64,000 nucleotides of DNA from Rhizobium acidisoli (GTDB lineage: Bacteria > Pseudomonadota > Alphaproteobacteria > Rhizobiales > Rhizobiaceae), in assembly GCF_002531755.2 (NCBI RefSeq), contig NZ_CP034998.1, forward strand, positions 1,178,001 through 1,242,000, in the 5' to 3' direction. Positions 56,064-64,000 of the stretch are shown in pieces. Under the pieces are notes generated by a model. That model made no database searches. It was given only the letters and a program-made list of their open reading frames with translations, and was not told the origin of the DNA. Each line of letters begins with the position of its first letter. Positions within the stretch are counted from its first letter, which is position 1. A program made the position numbers and the translations under genes.

Positions 56064-56089
56064 TCGTAAATTCCGTCTGTCCGAAGCGA

Positions 56090-56557
56090 TTAACGCTTGG
56101 AGAACTGGAAGGAGCGGCGGGCCTTTGCCTTGCCGTACTTCTTGCGTTCGACGACGCGGCTGTCGCGGGTCAGGAAGCCGCCCTTCTTCAGCACCGAGCG
56201 CAGGCCCGGCTCGAAGTAGGTGAGCGCCTTGGACAGGCCGTGGCGAACGGCACCGGCCTGGCCGGAGAGGCCGCCGCCGGCGACGGTTGCGACGATGTCG
56301 AACTGGCCGTCACGGGCAGCCGCAACGATCGGCTGGCGCAGGATCATCTGCAGCACCGGACGTGCGAAATATTCCGCGAATTCCTTGCCGTTGACGATGA
56401 TCTTGCCGGAGCCCGGCTTGACCCAGACGCGGGCGACGGCGTTCTTGCGCTTGCCGGTCGCGTAGGAGCGGCCGAGCGAATCGACCTTGCGGACGTGAGC
56501 CGGAGCAGCAGCTTCGGTAGCCGTGCCGAGATCCTTCAGGGAGGAGAGGTCAGCCAT
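56090..56557 (-). CDS. rpsI: 30S ribosomal protein S9
   Basis: 155 residues. The alphaproteobacterial N-terminal extension (about 25 residues) precedes [19 protein letters not shown], the S9 signature, and it ends with [17 protein letters not shown], the basic tail that contacts P-site tRNA. It lies 2 bases downstream of rplM in the standard rplM-rpsI operon, and is followed by a strong terminator. Confidence 0.98.
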   Translation of the reverse strand: MADLSSLKDLGTATEAAAPAHVRKVDSLGRSYATGKRKNAVARVWVKPGSGKIIVNGKEFAEYFARPVLQMILRQPIVAAARDGQFDIVATVAGGGLSGQAGAVRHGLSKALTYFEPGLRSVLKKGGFLTRDSRVVERKKYGKAKARRSFQFSKR

Positions 56558-56559
56558 GA

Positions 56560-57024
56560 TCAGGCGCTCCTTACATTCTTTTTGTTGAGCACGGCAACGT
56601 CGAGGGCGACCGGCTGCTGGGCTTCATGGGGATGGTTGGAGCCGGCGTAGACGCGCAGGTTCTTCATCTGGCGACGGCCGAGCGGGCCACGCGGAACCAT
56701 GCGTTCGACGGCCTTTTCGAGGACGCGCTCCGGGAAGCGGCCTTCGATGATCTGGCGTGCGGTGCGTTCCTTGATGCCGCCGGCAAAACCGGTGTGCCAG
56801 TAGTAGACCTTGTCGGAATACTTCTTGCCGGTGAAAACGACCTTGTCGGCATTGATGACGATGACGTTGTCGCCGTCGTCAACGTGGGGCGTGAAGGTTG
56901 CCTTGTGCTTGCCGCGCAGGCGCATAGCGATGATGGAAGCGAGACGGCCAACGACCAGCCCTTCGGCGTCGATGATCACCCACTTCTTCTCCACCTCTGC
57001 AGGCTTCTGGGAGAAGGTTGCCAT
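56560..57024 (-). CDS. rplM: 50S ribosomal protein L13
   Basis: 154 residues from ATG 57024 ([20 protein letters not shown]). L13 signatures: [40 protein letters not shown], and [20 protein letters not shown] with [11 protein letters not shown]. The upstream AAGAGAGTATTCACT region supplies the ribosome-binding site. First gene of the rplM-rpsI operon. The open frame to 57168 is the leader. Confidence 0.98.
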   Translation of the reverse strand: MATFSQKPAEVEKKWVIIDAEGLVVGRLASIIAMRLRGKHKATFTPHVDDGDNVIVINADKVVFTGKKYSDKVYYWHTGFAGGIKERTARQIIEGRFPERVLEKAVERMVPRGPLGRRQMKNLRVYAGSNHPHEAQQPVALDVAVLNKKNVRSA

Positions 57025-57353
57025 AGTGAATACTCTCTTTTGAGACCCTTGGCCCGAGGGCTTGAAGGGCGTTTCTTGTTGCTTGGATTGACAGGCTTGC
57101 GGCATGCCAAAAAGAAAGCAGCCCGGACAGGCTGCGTTCTGGCGCGGTGTATAAAGGGAATGTGACATGGGGTCAACATCGACTTCCTCGGTGCCTAGAA
57201 AAAATTACCAGCAAAAACAATTGGTTAAATGTATGGTATTATGTTACCTCACATAAATTGGCTGGAAGCTGGCGTATCGGACGTTTTCGCGTCGCCCGTG
57301 GCGGGCTTGAACCTGCCGGACCTGAAGCAGCGTGCCACGGTCGAAAGCAGCCG
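57025..57353. other. Leader/promoter region upstream of rplM and downstream of the LysR gene
   Basis: 329 bases. The stretch 57025-57180 is the probable rplM promoter and untranslated leader; 57190-57250 is AT-rich (AAAAAATTACCAGCAAAAAC). The rest lies beyond the LysR stop and has no recognisable feature. I saw no tRNA or clear terminator. Confidence 0.5.
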
Positions 57354-58232
57354 CTAACCCTCGAACGCGCGCAGGCATTTCATCATTTCGCGAAGGCCGC
57401 GGGTCAGATGTTTGTCCCGCCGCAGAACCATGCCGAGGCGGCGTGTGAGCTTCGGCTGCAGCGATGATGTCGTGACCAGGCCGGCGCGGTCGCGCTTCAC
57501 CGCCAGCCCCGGCAGGATCGACCAGCCGAGCCCGACGGCCACCAGTTCCTTGATCGCCTCGATGCTGCCGAACTCCATGGCTGGCCGGATCCGGATGTCC
57601 GGTGCTGCCAACCACGCGTCGATTGCCCGTCTCGTATTGCCGCCCTCGTAAAGCAACAGCGTCCTGTCGCGCATGAAAGCGGGGTCCGGTCCGCCGTCGG
57701 GCATGCGGCTGCCGGCGGGCGCGACGGCGAGCAATTCCTCCTCGTAGAAGGGTTCGATCTCAAGGTTCCGTCCTGAAGCCGGCAGCGCGATGACGGCGAT
57801 ATCGAGGCTGTTGGCCTCCAGATCGCGCAAGATGTCGTCGGCATTGCCGATATGGACGGTGATTTCGAGGCCTGGCATGGATTGGCGGGCGGCGGCGATG
57901 GCCCGAGGAAGCAGGTGGATCGATGCGGTGCCGCCACTGCCGATGCGCACACGGCCGCTGGCGCCATCCCTGTGCGGCATCATCGCTTCCTCAGCGGCGG
58001 CCGCGTCCTGCAACAGCCGTCTTGCATGCGCCAGCAGATCGAGGCCTGCCGCGGTCGGCTGCGCCCGCCGTCCGACGCGCTCGATCAGCCGGACGCCGAG
58101 CCGCTGTTCGAGACCCTTGACCTGCAGGCTGACGGCCGGCTGCGTCAGTCCTTCCTTGTCGGCGGCCGCCGTAAAGCTTCCGAGATCGGCGACGTTGACG
58201 AAGGTTGCGAGCTGATCGAGGTTGAGCGCCAT
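57354..58232 (-). CDS. LysR-family transcriptional regulator
   Basis: 292 residues from ATG 58232 (MALNLDQLATFVNVADLGSF). Winged helix at 1-60 (TAAADKEGLTQPAVSLQVKG, LEQRLGVRLIERVGRRAQPT), then a periplasmic-binding-like effector domain (about 90-290). Divergent from the DUF1127 gene, which it may regulate, as LysR proteins often control the gene across the shared promoter. Effector unknown. Confidence 0.93.
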   Translation of the reverse strand: MALNLDQLATFVNVADLGSFTAAADKEGLTQPAVSLQVKGLEQRLGVRLIERVGRRAQPTAAGLDLLAHARRLLQDAAAAEEAMMPHRDGASGRVRIGSGGTASIHLLPRAIAAARQSMPGLEITVHIGNADDILRDLEANSLDIAVIALPASGRNLEIEPFYEEELLAVAPAGSRMPDGGPDPAFMRDRTLLLYEGGNTRRAIDAWLAAPDIRIRPAMEFGSIEAIKELVAVGLGWSILPGLAVKRDRAGLVTTSSLQPKLTRRLGMVLRRDKHLTRGLREMMKCLRAFEG

Positions 58233-58325
58233 ACAAAAGAAATCCTTATGCATCTCATAATATCCATAAGCTTCCTTCGCGGCATTCTCCAGCGCATCTT
58301 TCATCCACCAAGAAAGGAAGACGAG

Positions 58326-58556
58326 ATGGCCCTGGAATTGAGCGAGAGACTCGAGACGCCGCGCGATATCGTTCGGTCGAAATTTAACGCAACGTCGCGC
58401 TGGGTCCGCCAGCAGCTGGCGGCGGTCGACCATCGGCTGGAAAAGCGCCGCAGCCGCCGGATACTATGCGATCTGACAGAGGACGAGCTTCGCGATGTCG
58501 GCCTCACCCGTGCGCAGGCGAGGGCAGAGACAGCAAAATCCTGGTTCTGGTCGTAA
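58326..58556 (+). CDS. DUF1127 family small protein
   Basis: 76 residues from ATG 58326 (MALELSERLETPRDIVRSKF), preceded by AGAAAGGAAGACGAG. The DUF1127 motif is at the end: VDHRLEKRRSRRILCDLTED, then ELRDVGLTRAQARAE. Such proteins are arginine-rich, often RNA-linked and stress-responsive in alphaproteobacteria. This one is longer than the 45-residue type, with a helical N-terminal extension. Divergent from the LysR gene. Confidence 0.9.
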   Translation: MALELSERLETPRDIVRSKFNATSRWVRQQLAAVDHRLEKRRSRRILCDLTEDELRDVGLTRAQARAETAKSWFWS

Positions 58557-58653
58557 CGGCTGCGGCCTTAGCGGAATGCGCTGATCCTGCTCGAAATTGC
58601 CGGCGCCTTGTGGCAATACCTCAGTCTGGAAATCGAGCGCAGGGAGCAGCATC

Positions 58654-59478
58654 ATGGCCGAAATCGTATCCTTCCCGGACGCAGGCAGGGCGGAAGCGCT
58701 GCTGGTCCGCTCTCTGCGGGACGGAGTGTTGCGGCTCGTGCTGAACAACCCGCCGGCCAATGCGCTGTCGATCGCGCTTCTCGAAGCGCTGATGGCCGAA
58801 CTCGACAAGGCCGGCTCGGATGCGGATGTGCGCGTCGTCGTCATCGCCTCGACCGGCAATGTGTTTTCCGCCGGCCATGATCTCAAGGAACTCACCGCTC
58901 GTCGTGCGGATGAGGATCAGGGGGCCGGTTTCTTCGAGAGGGCCTTCCGGCTCTGCGCCGATCTGATGCTGAAGATCGCGAATCTGCCGAAGCCTGTCAT
59001 CGCCGAGGTCGACGGGCTGGCGACGGCGGCGGGCTGCCAGCTCGTCGCCTCCTGCGACCTGGCGATCTGCACGGATACGTCGACATTCTGCACCCCGGGC
59101 GTCAATATCGGCCTCTTCTGCTCGACGCCGATGGTGGCGGTTACGCGCTCCGCCCATCGCAAGCAGGCGATGGAGATGCTTTTGACCGGCGAGACGATCG
59201 ACGCCTCCACAGCCAAGGATTTCGGCCTCGTCAACCGCATCGTGCCGAAGCAATATCTGGCGCAGGTCGTTGCCAAATATGCGGGAGTGATCGCGAGCAA
59301 ATCGCCGCTGACCCTGAAGATCGGCAAGGAAGCTTTCTACCGGCAGCTCGAACTGCCGGTCAAGACCGCCTATGATTATGCCGCCGGGGTGATGGTCGAC
59401 AACATGATGACGCAGGATGCCGAGGAGGGGATCGGCGCCTTTCTCAACAAGCGCACGCCCGAATGGAAGGGCGAGTAA
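58654..59478 (+). CDS. Enoyl-CoA hydratase/isomerase-family protein
   Basis: 274 residues from ATG 58654 (MAEIVSFPDAGRAEALLVRS) after AGGGAGCAGC. Crotonase fold: oxyanion-hole residues in VFSAGHDLKEL and VDGLATAAGCQLVASCDLAI. The glutamates of classical hydratases are not both evident: the stretch TSTFCTPGVNIGLFC resembles ECHDC3-type members of less certain activity. Likely cytoplasmic acyl-CoA metabolism; substrate unknown. Convergent with the DMT transporter gene. Confidence 0.9.
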   Translation: MAEIVSFPDAGRAEALLVRSLRDGVLRLVLNNPPANALSIALLEALMAELDKAGSDADVRVVVIASTGNVFSAGHDLKELTARRADEDQGAGFFERAFRLCADLMLKIANLPKPVIAEVDGLATAAGCQLVASCDLAICTDTSTFCTPGVNIGLFCSTPMVAVTRSAHRKQAMEMLLTGETIDASTAKDFGLVNRIVPKQYLAQVVAKYAGVIASKSPLTLKIGKEAFYRQLELPVKTAYDYAAGVMVDNMMTQDAEEGIGAFLNKRTPEWKGE

Positions 59479-60315
59479 TCACGTCAGTTTCAGAACCAGC
59501 CCGCCAATGGCGATGACGACGCCGGCGACGTAGCGCCAGACACTGGCTTTTTCCTTGAAGACGGTAATCGAGATCACCAGCGCAAAAAGGATCGCGGTTT
59601 CGCGCAGGGCCGCAACGGTTGCGACCGGGGCTTTCGTCATCGCCCAGAGGGCCAGCCCGTAGGAGGCGATCGAGCCGGCGCCGCCGATCAGGCCGCGCCA
59701 CCAGTTGCGCCGGACGTGCCGCGCCACGGCGATGGTGCCGCGTTGCGAGACCGCCCAGGAAAACAGCAGTACCGGCGGCAGCAGCGACATCCACAATGTG
59801 TAGGAAACCGCATTGCCGGAAAGGCGTGCGCCGATGCCGTCGACATAGGTGTAGCTGGCGATGACGCAGGCATTGGCAAGCGAGAGCATGACGGCGCGGC
59901 TGCTGCCGCGCCGCGCCTCCAGAGCAAGTGTCAGCACGCCGGCGCAGATCGCCATCGTGCCGGCAAGGGCGCCGACGGAAAGATTTTCCTTCAGGATGAA
60001 ACCGCTTGTCGCCGCGATCAGCAGCGGTGCGCAGCCGCGCATCAACGGATAGACGAGACCGATATCGCCGGCCCGGTAGGCGGCGGCGACCAGCTGGAAA
60101 TAGGCGAATTGCAGGATGGCCGAAGCGCCGATGAACGGCCATGCAGAGGCTTGCGGCAACGGCAGGAATGCCAGGAACGGCAGCGCCGAAACCGCGCCGC
60201 CGGCCGAGATCAACGCCGCATCGAGGGATTTATCGCTTCCCGCCTTGACGATGGCGTTCCATGTCGCATGCAGCAATGCGCCGAAGAGAACGAGCAGGAT
60301 GACGTCGAGCGGCAA
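59479..60315 (-). CDS. DMT-superfamily (EamA) transporter
   Basis: 278 residues with ten predicted helices and two EamA repeats: the first begins MPLDVILLVLFGALLHATWN, and the second near ANACVIASYTYVDGIGARLS. Arrangement AYRAGDIGLVYPLMRGCAPL closes the first repeat. Drug/metabolite exporter or importer of unknown substrate. Stop lies next to that of the convergent hydratase-like gene. Confidence 0.92.
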   Translation of the reverse strand: MPLDVILLVLFGALLHATWNAIVKAGSDKSLDAALISAGGAVSALPFLAFLPLPQASAWPFIGASAILQFAYFQLVAAAYRAGDIGLVYPLMRGCAPLLIAATSGFILKENLSVGALAGTMAICAGVLTLALEARRGSSRAVMLSLANACVIASYTYVDGIGARLSGNAVSYTLWMSLLPPVLLFSWAVSQRGTIAVARHVRRNWWRGLIGGAGSIASYGLALWAMTKAPVATVAALRETAILFALVISITVFKEKASVWRYVAGVVIAIGGLVLKLT

Positions 60316-60436
60316 GGGAGTAAATCCGGAAAAGATGAGGGACGCTGGAAACGCCTCGCCTTCGGCGTTTCAAATTCCTGAAAAGACAACTGGGATTTGC
60401 ACGAAAATACACGGCGGCGGTCGCGGACGTGTTCAT

Positions 60437-60646
60437 ATGTCGAATAGCATTCTTTCGGCATGGGCACAATCGCGGCGCATTGGGGCAATTTTTACGTGCG
60501 CGCGACATGCGTTCAATCCACGCGATCCTTTCAACTATGAGATGTTTCTAATGGATACGGGAACAGAGCCCGACATTATCGGGAACAAAAGGAGAAACTA
60601 TTTGCGGGAGCTCGCTGGCCGACTATTCTATGATGCTGAAATATAG
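60437..60646 (+). CDS. Possible small hypothetical protein
   Basis: 69 residues from ATG 60437 (MSNSILSAWAQSRRIGAIFT). It contains a plausible charged C-terminal half (GTEPDIIGNKRRNYLRELAG), but there is no strong ribosome-binding site and the surrounding DNA is AT-richer than genes nearby. I do not recognise a family. Could be a small acquired gene or non-coding. Confidence 0.35.
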   Translation: MSNSILSAWAQSRRIGAIFTCARHAFNPRDPFNYEMFLMDTGTEPDIIGNKRRNYLRELAGRLFYDAEI

Positions 60647-60790
60647 ATATTATTCTATAACTCTGAGATACTGGGATTTTAAAGCTTGTGATTGTGTAAC
60701 TTTCGAAAGATCGCAGCGCGGGATTGAATGCGCGCCTTTCGCAAACGCGAAAGACGCATAGTTCCCGCGGCTGTCAGGACGGCGAAACCA

Positions 60791-61114
60791 TCAAAGTTGA
60801 TAATGCGGAACGAACAGCATCCCGTCAAGGTTGTCGATGTTCTGGCAGTTCAGGACGGGACAGCGAGGATCGTCTTTCGAGGGGATATGAGTCCATTCCG
60901 CATAATCGGTGGCATCGCAATAATTGCTGTTTCGAACATAACGATCATAAAGCGGCAGACCGCGGGGAGACTGGTAACGGAAGATGACCGCGCCCTGATT
61001 GTGGATGGCGGCGCGCACGCTGGCGCAGCTCATGGCAAGCGGATTGTAGCGCGAGATCGCCAGCGCCGGCGATGCGGCCAGCACGAGCATGAGGGCAACA
61101 GCGATTTTTTTCAT
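60791..61114 (-). CDS. Small secreted protein with conserved Cys
   Basis: 107 residues from ATG 61114. Signal peptide MKKIAVALMLVLAASPALA, then a mature part with SRYNPLAMSCASVRAAIHNQ, GLPLYDRYVRNSNYCDATDY and DDPRCPVLNCQNID, with four cysteines that could form two disulfides in the periplasm. It resembles conserved hypothetical secreted proteins of Rhizobiales. GAGGATGATTCG precedes the start on the minus strand. Function unknown. Confidence 0.82.
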   Translation of the reverse strand: MKKIAVALMLVLAASPALAISRYNPLAMSCASVRAAIHNQGAVIFRYQSPRGLPLYDRYVRNSNYCDATDYAEWTHIPSKDDPRCPVLNCQNIDNLDGMLFVPHYQL

Positions 61115-61232
61115 CGAATCATCCTCAGGAGTATCCTGTTCATATATACGGGAAGGGCGTGCAGCCGGTTTCACGGAAATGCAAAAAAAACCTGCGGGCC
61201 ATGCCAACGGCTTTGCAAGTGGAGAAGCGGAC

Positions 61233-61661
61233 ATGAACCACGACAGCTATATGGATGACTATCTCAGCGGAATCCTGCATTCGGTAAAGACCATCGCGCT
61301 GACCGGCGCTTCGCCCAATCCGGCCCGGCCGAGCAACGGCGTCATGGGTTATCTGTTGTCGCGTGGCTACGAGGTCATTCCCGTCAATCCGGGGCAGGCG
61401 GGCAAACAGATCCAGGGCCGCACGGTCTATGCCCGGCTCGCCGACATTCCCGTGCCGATCGACATGGTCGACGTCTTCCGTGCCGCCGAATATCTGGACG
61501 GGGTGGTCGAGGAGGCGCTGGCGCTGAGGCCGCTGCCGCAGATCATCTGGGCCCAGCTCGGCGTGCGTGACGACGCGGCTGCGGCAAAGGCGGAGGCCGC
61601 CGGCATCAAGGTGGTGATGAACCGCTGCCCGGCGATCGAATATCCCCGCCTTATCGCCTGA
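61233..61661 (+). CDS. CoA-binding protein (YccU-like)
   Basis: 142 residues from ATG 61233 (MNHDSYMDDYLSGILHSVKT), preceded by GTGGAGAAGCGG. A single Rossmann CoA-binding domain: TIALTGASPNPARPSNGVMG, YEVIPVNPGQAGKQIQG, and IDMVDVFRAAEYLDGV, ending near MNRCPAIEYPRL. YccU-type proteins bind CoA; role unclear. The O-acetylhomoserine sulfhydrylase gene follows 143 bases later on the same strand, and the pair is common in Rhizobiales. Confidence 0.92.
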   Translation: MNHDSYMDDYLSGILHSVKTIALTGASPNPARPSNGVMGYLLSRGYEVIPVNPGQAGKQIQGRTVYARLADIPVPIDMVDVFRAAEYLDGVVEEALALRPLPQIIWAQLGVRDDAAAAKAEAAGIKVVMNRCPAIEYPRLIA

Positions 61662-61804
61662 CCTCGTTGCCTATCCTCATTGCTTGAGTTGCCGTCGGCT
61701 GAGACGGATTTTCCACCGAACGCCCATGGGTTGAAACGGATCACGATTAACTTTCGCAAGCGACAGGCTATGATCCTGCCCGTCAGCAACAACTGGAGGA
61801 CGAC

Positions 61805-63088
61805 ATGGCCAAGAACGATCCGGGATTCAATACGTTGGCGATCCATGCCGGCGCCCAGCCCGACCCGGCGACCGGCGCGCGGGTCACGCCGATCTATCAG
61901 ACGACAGCCTTTGTCTTCGATGATTCCGACCATGCCGCCGCCCTCTTCGGCCTGCAGGCCTTCGGCAACATCTACAGCCGCATCATGAACCCGACTCAGG
62001 CCGTGCTCGAGGAGCGCGTCGCAGCGCTCGAAGGCGGCACGGCAGCCCTTGCCGTCGCCTCCGGTCATGCGGCGCAGATGATCGTCTTCCACACCATCAT
62101 GCGCCCCGGCGAGAATTTCATCGCCGCCAACAGGCTCTATGGCGGCTCGATCAACCAGTTCGGCCACGCCTTCGAGAATTTCGGCTGGCAGGTGCGCTGG
62201 GCCGATCCCGCCGACCCGGCAAGCTTCGAAAGCCAGATCGATGACAAGACGCGCGGCATCTTCATCGAAAGCCTGGCCAATCCCGGCGGCACCTTCGTCG
62301 ATATCGCCGCCATCGCAGATGTCGCCCACCGCAACGGCCTGCCTCTGATCGTCGACAATACGATGGCGACACCCTATCTCATCCGCCCGATCGAGCACGG
62401 CGCCGATATCGTCGTGCATTCGCTGACGAAATTCCTCGGCGGCCACGGCAATTCCATGGGCGGCCTGATCGTCGATGGTGGCACTTTCGACTGGTCGAAA
62501 TCCGGCAATTACCCGATGCTGTCGAGCCCGCGGCCGGAATATAACGGCATGGTCCTGCACGCGACCTTCGGCAATTTCGCCTTTGCGATTGCTGCCCGCG
62601 TACTCGGCCTACGCGATCTTGGCCCGGCGATCTCGCCCTTCAACGCCTTCCTGATCCTGACCGGGATCGAGACTCTGCCGCTGCGCATGCAGCGCCACAG
62701 CGACAATGCGATCGCCGTCGCAAAGTGGCTGAAGGCGCACAGCAAGATCGCCTGGGTGAATTATGCCGGCCTCGACGACGACCCGAACCATGCCCTGCAG
62801 CAGCGCTACTCGCCGAAAGGCGCAGGCTCCGTCTTCACCTTCGGCGTCGAGGGCGGCTATGAGGCAGGCAAGACGCTGGTCGAGGGGCTGCAGCTCTTCT
62901 CCCACCTTGCCAATATCGGCGACACCCGCTCACTGGTCATCCATCCGGCCTCGACGACGCACCGGCAGCTGAGCGACGAGCAGAAGATCGCCGCCGGCGC
63001 CGGACCCGACGTGGTCCGCCTTTCCGTCGGCATCGAGGACGTCAAGGACATCATCGCCGATCTCGAACAGGCGCTCTCGAAAATCTGA
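61805..63088 (+). CDS. metY: O-acetylhomoserine sulfhydrylase (MetY-type)
   Basis: 427-residue PLP enzyme of the Cys/Met-metabolism family, making homocysteine from O-acetylhomoserine and sulfide. Features: [40 protein letters not shown], the PLP lysine in [16 protein letters not shown], and [20 protein letters not shown] with the GIED ending. ATG 61805 follows ACTGGAGGACGAC. No SAM-II riboswitch core was found in the 143-base leader. The cupin gene is 14 bases downstream. Confidence 0.95.
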   Translation: MAKNDPGFNTLAIHAGAQPDPATGARVTPIYQTTAFVFDDSDHAAALFGLQAFGNIYSRIMNPTQAVLEERVAALEGGTAALAVASGHAAQMIVFHTIMRPGENFIAANRLYGGSINQFGHAFENFGWQVRWADPADPASFESQIDDKTRGIFIESLANPGGTFVDIAAIADVAHRNGLPLIVDNTMATPYLIRPIEHGADIVVHSLTKFLGGHGNSMGGLIVDGGTFDWSKSGNYPMLSSPRPEYNGMVLHATFGNFAFAIAARVLGLRDLGPAISPFNAFLILTGIETLPLRMQRHSDNAIAVAKWLKAHSKIAWVNYAGLDDDPNHALQQRYSPKGAGSVFTFGVEGGYEAGKTLVEGLQLFSHLANIGDTRSLVIHPASTTHRQLSDEQKIAAGAGPDVVRLSVGIEDVKDIIADLEQALSKI

Positions 63089-63102
63089 CTTCGGAGAGGT
63101 CC

Positions 63103-63456
63103 GTGACGACCATGGCAAATTTCATTCCCTTCCGCATTGACGGCGTCGAACCGGAATTCGGCGCTCCCGAGCCCGGCCGGATCATCTCCGGCGATCCGCA
63201 TTTCCGCACCTGGAACCTGGAGGAAGTCGCAGGCAGGCTCTATTCCGGCATCTGGGAGGCGACACCGGGCAAGTGGCGGATCGTTTATGAGGAATGGGAA
63301 TATTTCAGCCTGCTGTCCGGCCATTCGATCGTGACCGAGGATGGCGGCGAGCCGGTTCATCTGAAGACCGGCGACCGGATGATCTTGAGACCCGGCTTCA
63401 AGGGGACCTGGGAAGTCGTTGAAACGACTCGCAAGGATTATGTGATCAAGGTTTAA
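63103..63456 (+). CDS. Cupin-fold protein (DUF861/EutQ-like)
   Basis: 117 residues from GTG 63103; ATG 63112 (MANFIPFRIDGVEPEFGAPE) is the alternative, three residues in. GGAGAGG at 63092-63098 fits the GTG better. The DUF861 cupin pattern is seen in GIWEATPGKWRIVYEEWEYF, HSIVTEDGGEPVHLKTGDRM and ILRPGFKGTWEVVETTRKDY. Often adjacent to methionine-synthesis genes. Activity unknown. Confidence 0.88.
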   Translation: MTTMANFIPFRIDGVEPEFGAPEPGRIISGDPHFRTWNLEEVAGRLYSGIWEATPGKWRIVYEEWEYFSLLSGHSIVTEDGGEPVHLKTGDRMILRPGFKGTWEVVETTRKDYVIKV

Positions 63457-63689
63457 GCGGCGCCGGCAAATCGCCGCTGACACGGACTGATCTGTTCCGA
63501 TTTGCGGCGAGGACAGCCCGTTTTTCCGTAAGTGGCTGCGCCTCTTTGCCGGATAGGACGCTTTTAACCAATCCCATTAATCCGCCCTACATTGTCAAAA
63601 TGCTACATCTCGTCTGCAGCGCATTGCGGACATGATGTCTCCTGCCGTCTCCCAGACATGGCCTTGCAATTATATTTTGCGGAATTTGC

Positions 63690-64000
63690 ATGTCGTCGAC
63701 TCTTGCAGGTAGGCACGTTCGCACCCAAACGTCTTCCATCATCGCGACGACGGTCTGTTTCCTTGTCGTCGCCCTCATCCTGACCGGGCTGATGGCGCAT
63801 GTCGTTGTCACGATGACCCGGTCGGCGAACGAGATCGATGATGCCAGGGCCACGCGCGCCGCCCGCGCGGCAATCGCAGCCTTTGTGGCGCGCCTGAGCG
63901 GGACGACGACTGATAATGCCATATGGGACGATGCCTATAGTGCAGCCTCGTCTCCGACCGCGGCCGCTTGGGCCTATGAAAATTGGGGAAAGACCAGCGA
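63690..64000 (+). CDS. CHASE4-type membrane sensor, N-terminal part (cut by window edge)
   Basis: From ATG 63690 (MSSTLAGRHVRTQTSSIIAT) the frame is open to the window end, 103 residues. A first membrane helix (SIIATTVCFLVVALILTGLM) is followed by a periplasmic region with ARAAIAAFVARLSGTTTDNA and the CHASE4 hallmark DNAIWDDAY. CHASE4 domains usually precede GGDEF/EAL or histidine-kinase output. The output domain lies outside the window; a cyclic di-GMP enzyme would fit the family best. Confidence 0.82.
   Translation, partial: MSSTLAGRHVRTQTSSIIATTVCFLVVALILTGLMAHVVVTMTRSANEIDDARATRAARAAIAAFVARLSGTTTDNAIWDDAYSAASSPTAAAWAYENWGKTS

Larger units (their letters stand above)
55637..56089. other. 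Interval between agmatinase gene and rpsI
   Basis: 453 bases. From left: the agmatinase promoter region (55637-55740), short inverted repeats around 55775-55800 (TTTCCTTTCGGGGCAGGAAA), an MFS-like remnant on the minus strand (55898-56041) and the rpsI terminator (56037-56063). No intact gene is supported. Confidence 0.55.

Noticed and set aside
61662..61804. Possible SAM-II riboswitch ahead of metY
   Set aside because: The conserved pseudoknot core sequences could not be found. CGATTAAC at 61743 is only a superficial match.

Overview
The window is chromosomal DNA from a fast-growing rhizobium, most likely the Rhizobium leguminosarum/etli group. I infer this from high GC, typical alphaproteobacterial gene blocks (yceD-plsX-fabH-ihfA-merR; glyA-nrdR-ribD-ribE), a bcsN-bcsA-bcsB-celC cellulose operon, an ldtR/ldtP pair, a RIME-type palindromic repeat and many Rhizobiales small-protein families (DUF982, DUF1127, DUF1236, DUF2842). 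Everything was read by eye; no database search was run.

Layout. 0-5.6 kb: the end of an RDD membrane protein, hemB, a DUF6163-like membrane protein, the MarR regulator ldtR and the L,D-transpeptidase ldtP. The last two are separated by about 1.7 kb of gene-poor DNA holding a Rap1a-like remnant, a Cys-rich mini-ORF and a 61-residue membrane protein. 5.8-12.3 kb: glyA, nrdR, ribD (with a palindromic repeat inserted in frame), ribE, a GNAT and a cupin protein, a secreted protein, ribH and nusB. 12.5-19.9 kb: the H+-pyrophosphatase hppA, a BamE-like lipoprotein, a cytochrome bc1 chaperone, yceD, plsX, fabH, ihfA and a MerR regulator. 20-22.6 kb: an orphan receiver divergent from a hybrid histidine kinase, then a DUF1236 protein.

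22.9-32.1 kb: cellulose operon (bcsN, bcsA with a PilZ domain, bcsB, the GH8 endoglucanase celC, and an 801-residue TPR-type protein in place of a full BcsC), translationally coupled from bcsA on. 32.2-35.8 kb: HAD phosphatase, tRNA-Pro(GGG), methyltransferase and several small genes around an AT-rich patch. 35.8-43.1 kb: a sugar module (ROK repressor, (alpha/alpha)6 glycoside hydrolase, GNAT, CUT1 binding protein and two permeases, no ATPase). 43.1-51.3 kb: a second surface-polysaccharide locus (Wzy-like polymerase/ligase, polyprenyl-phosphate sugar transferase, GT4, Wza-type lipoprotein, Wzz/BY-kinase-like protein with a degenerate P-loop, CelD/BcsL-like acyltransferase), which resembles the glucomannan/unipolar polysaccharide loci of rhizobia and Agrobacterium. 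Two attachment-related polysaccharide systems therefore lie within about 30 kb.

51.4-64 kb is mostly core metabolism: DUF2842, ctaA/cox15, a TauE-type transporter, argC, an agmatinase, an MFS-like remnant, rpsI-rplM, LysR, DUF1127, an enoyl-CoA hydratase-like protein, a DMT transporter, a CoA-binding protein, an O-acetylhomoserine sulfhydrylase and a cupin. A CHASE4-type membrane sensor runs off the right end. I saw no prophage, insertion sequence, CRISPR array or rRNA. The least ordinary items are the repeat inside ribD, the disrupted ldtR-ldtP interval, the dead-looking BY-kinase domain and the tandem palindromes at the end of the cellulose operon.
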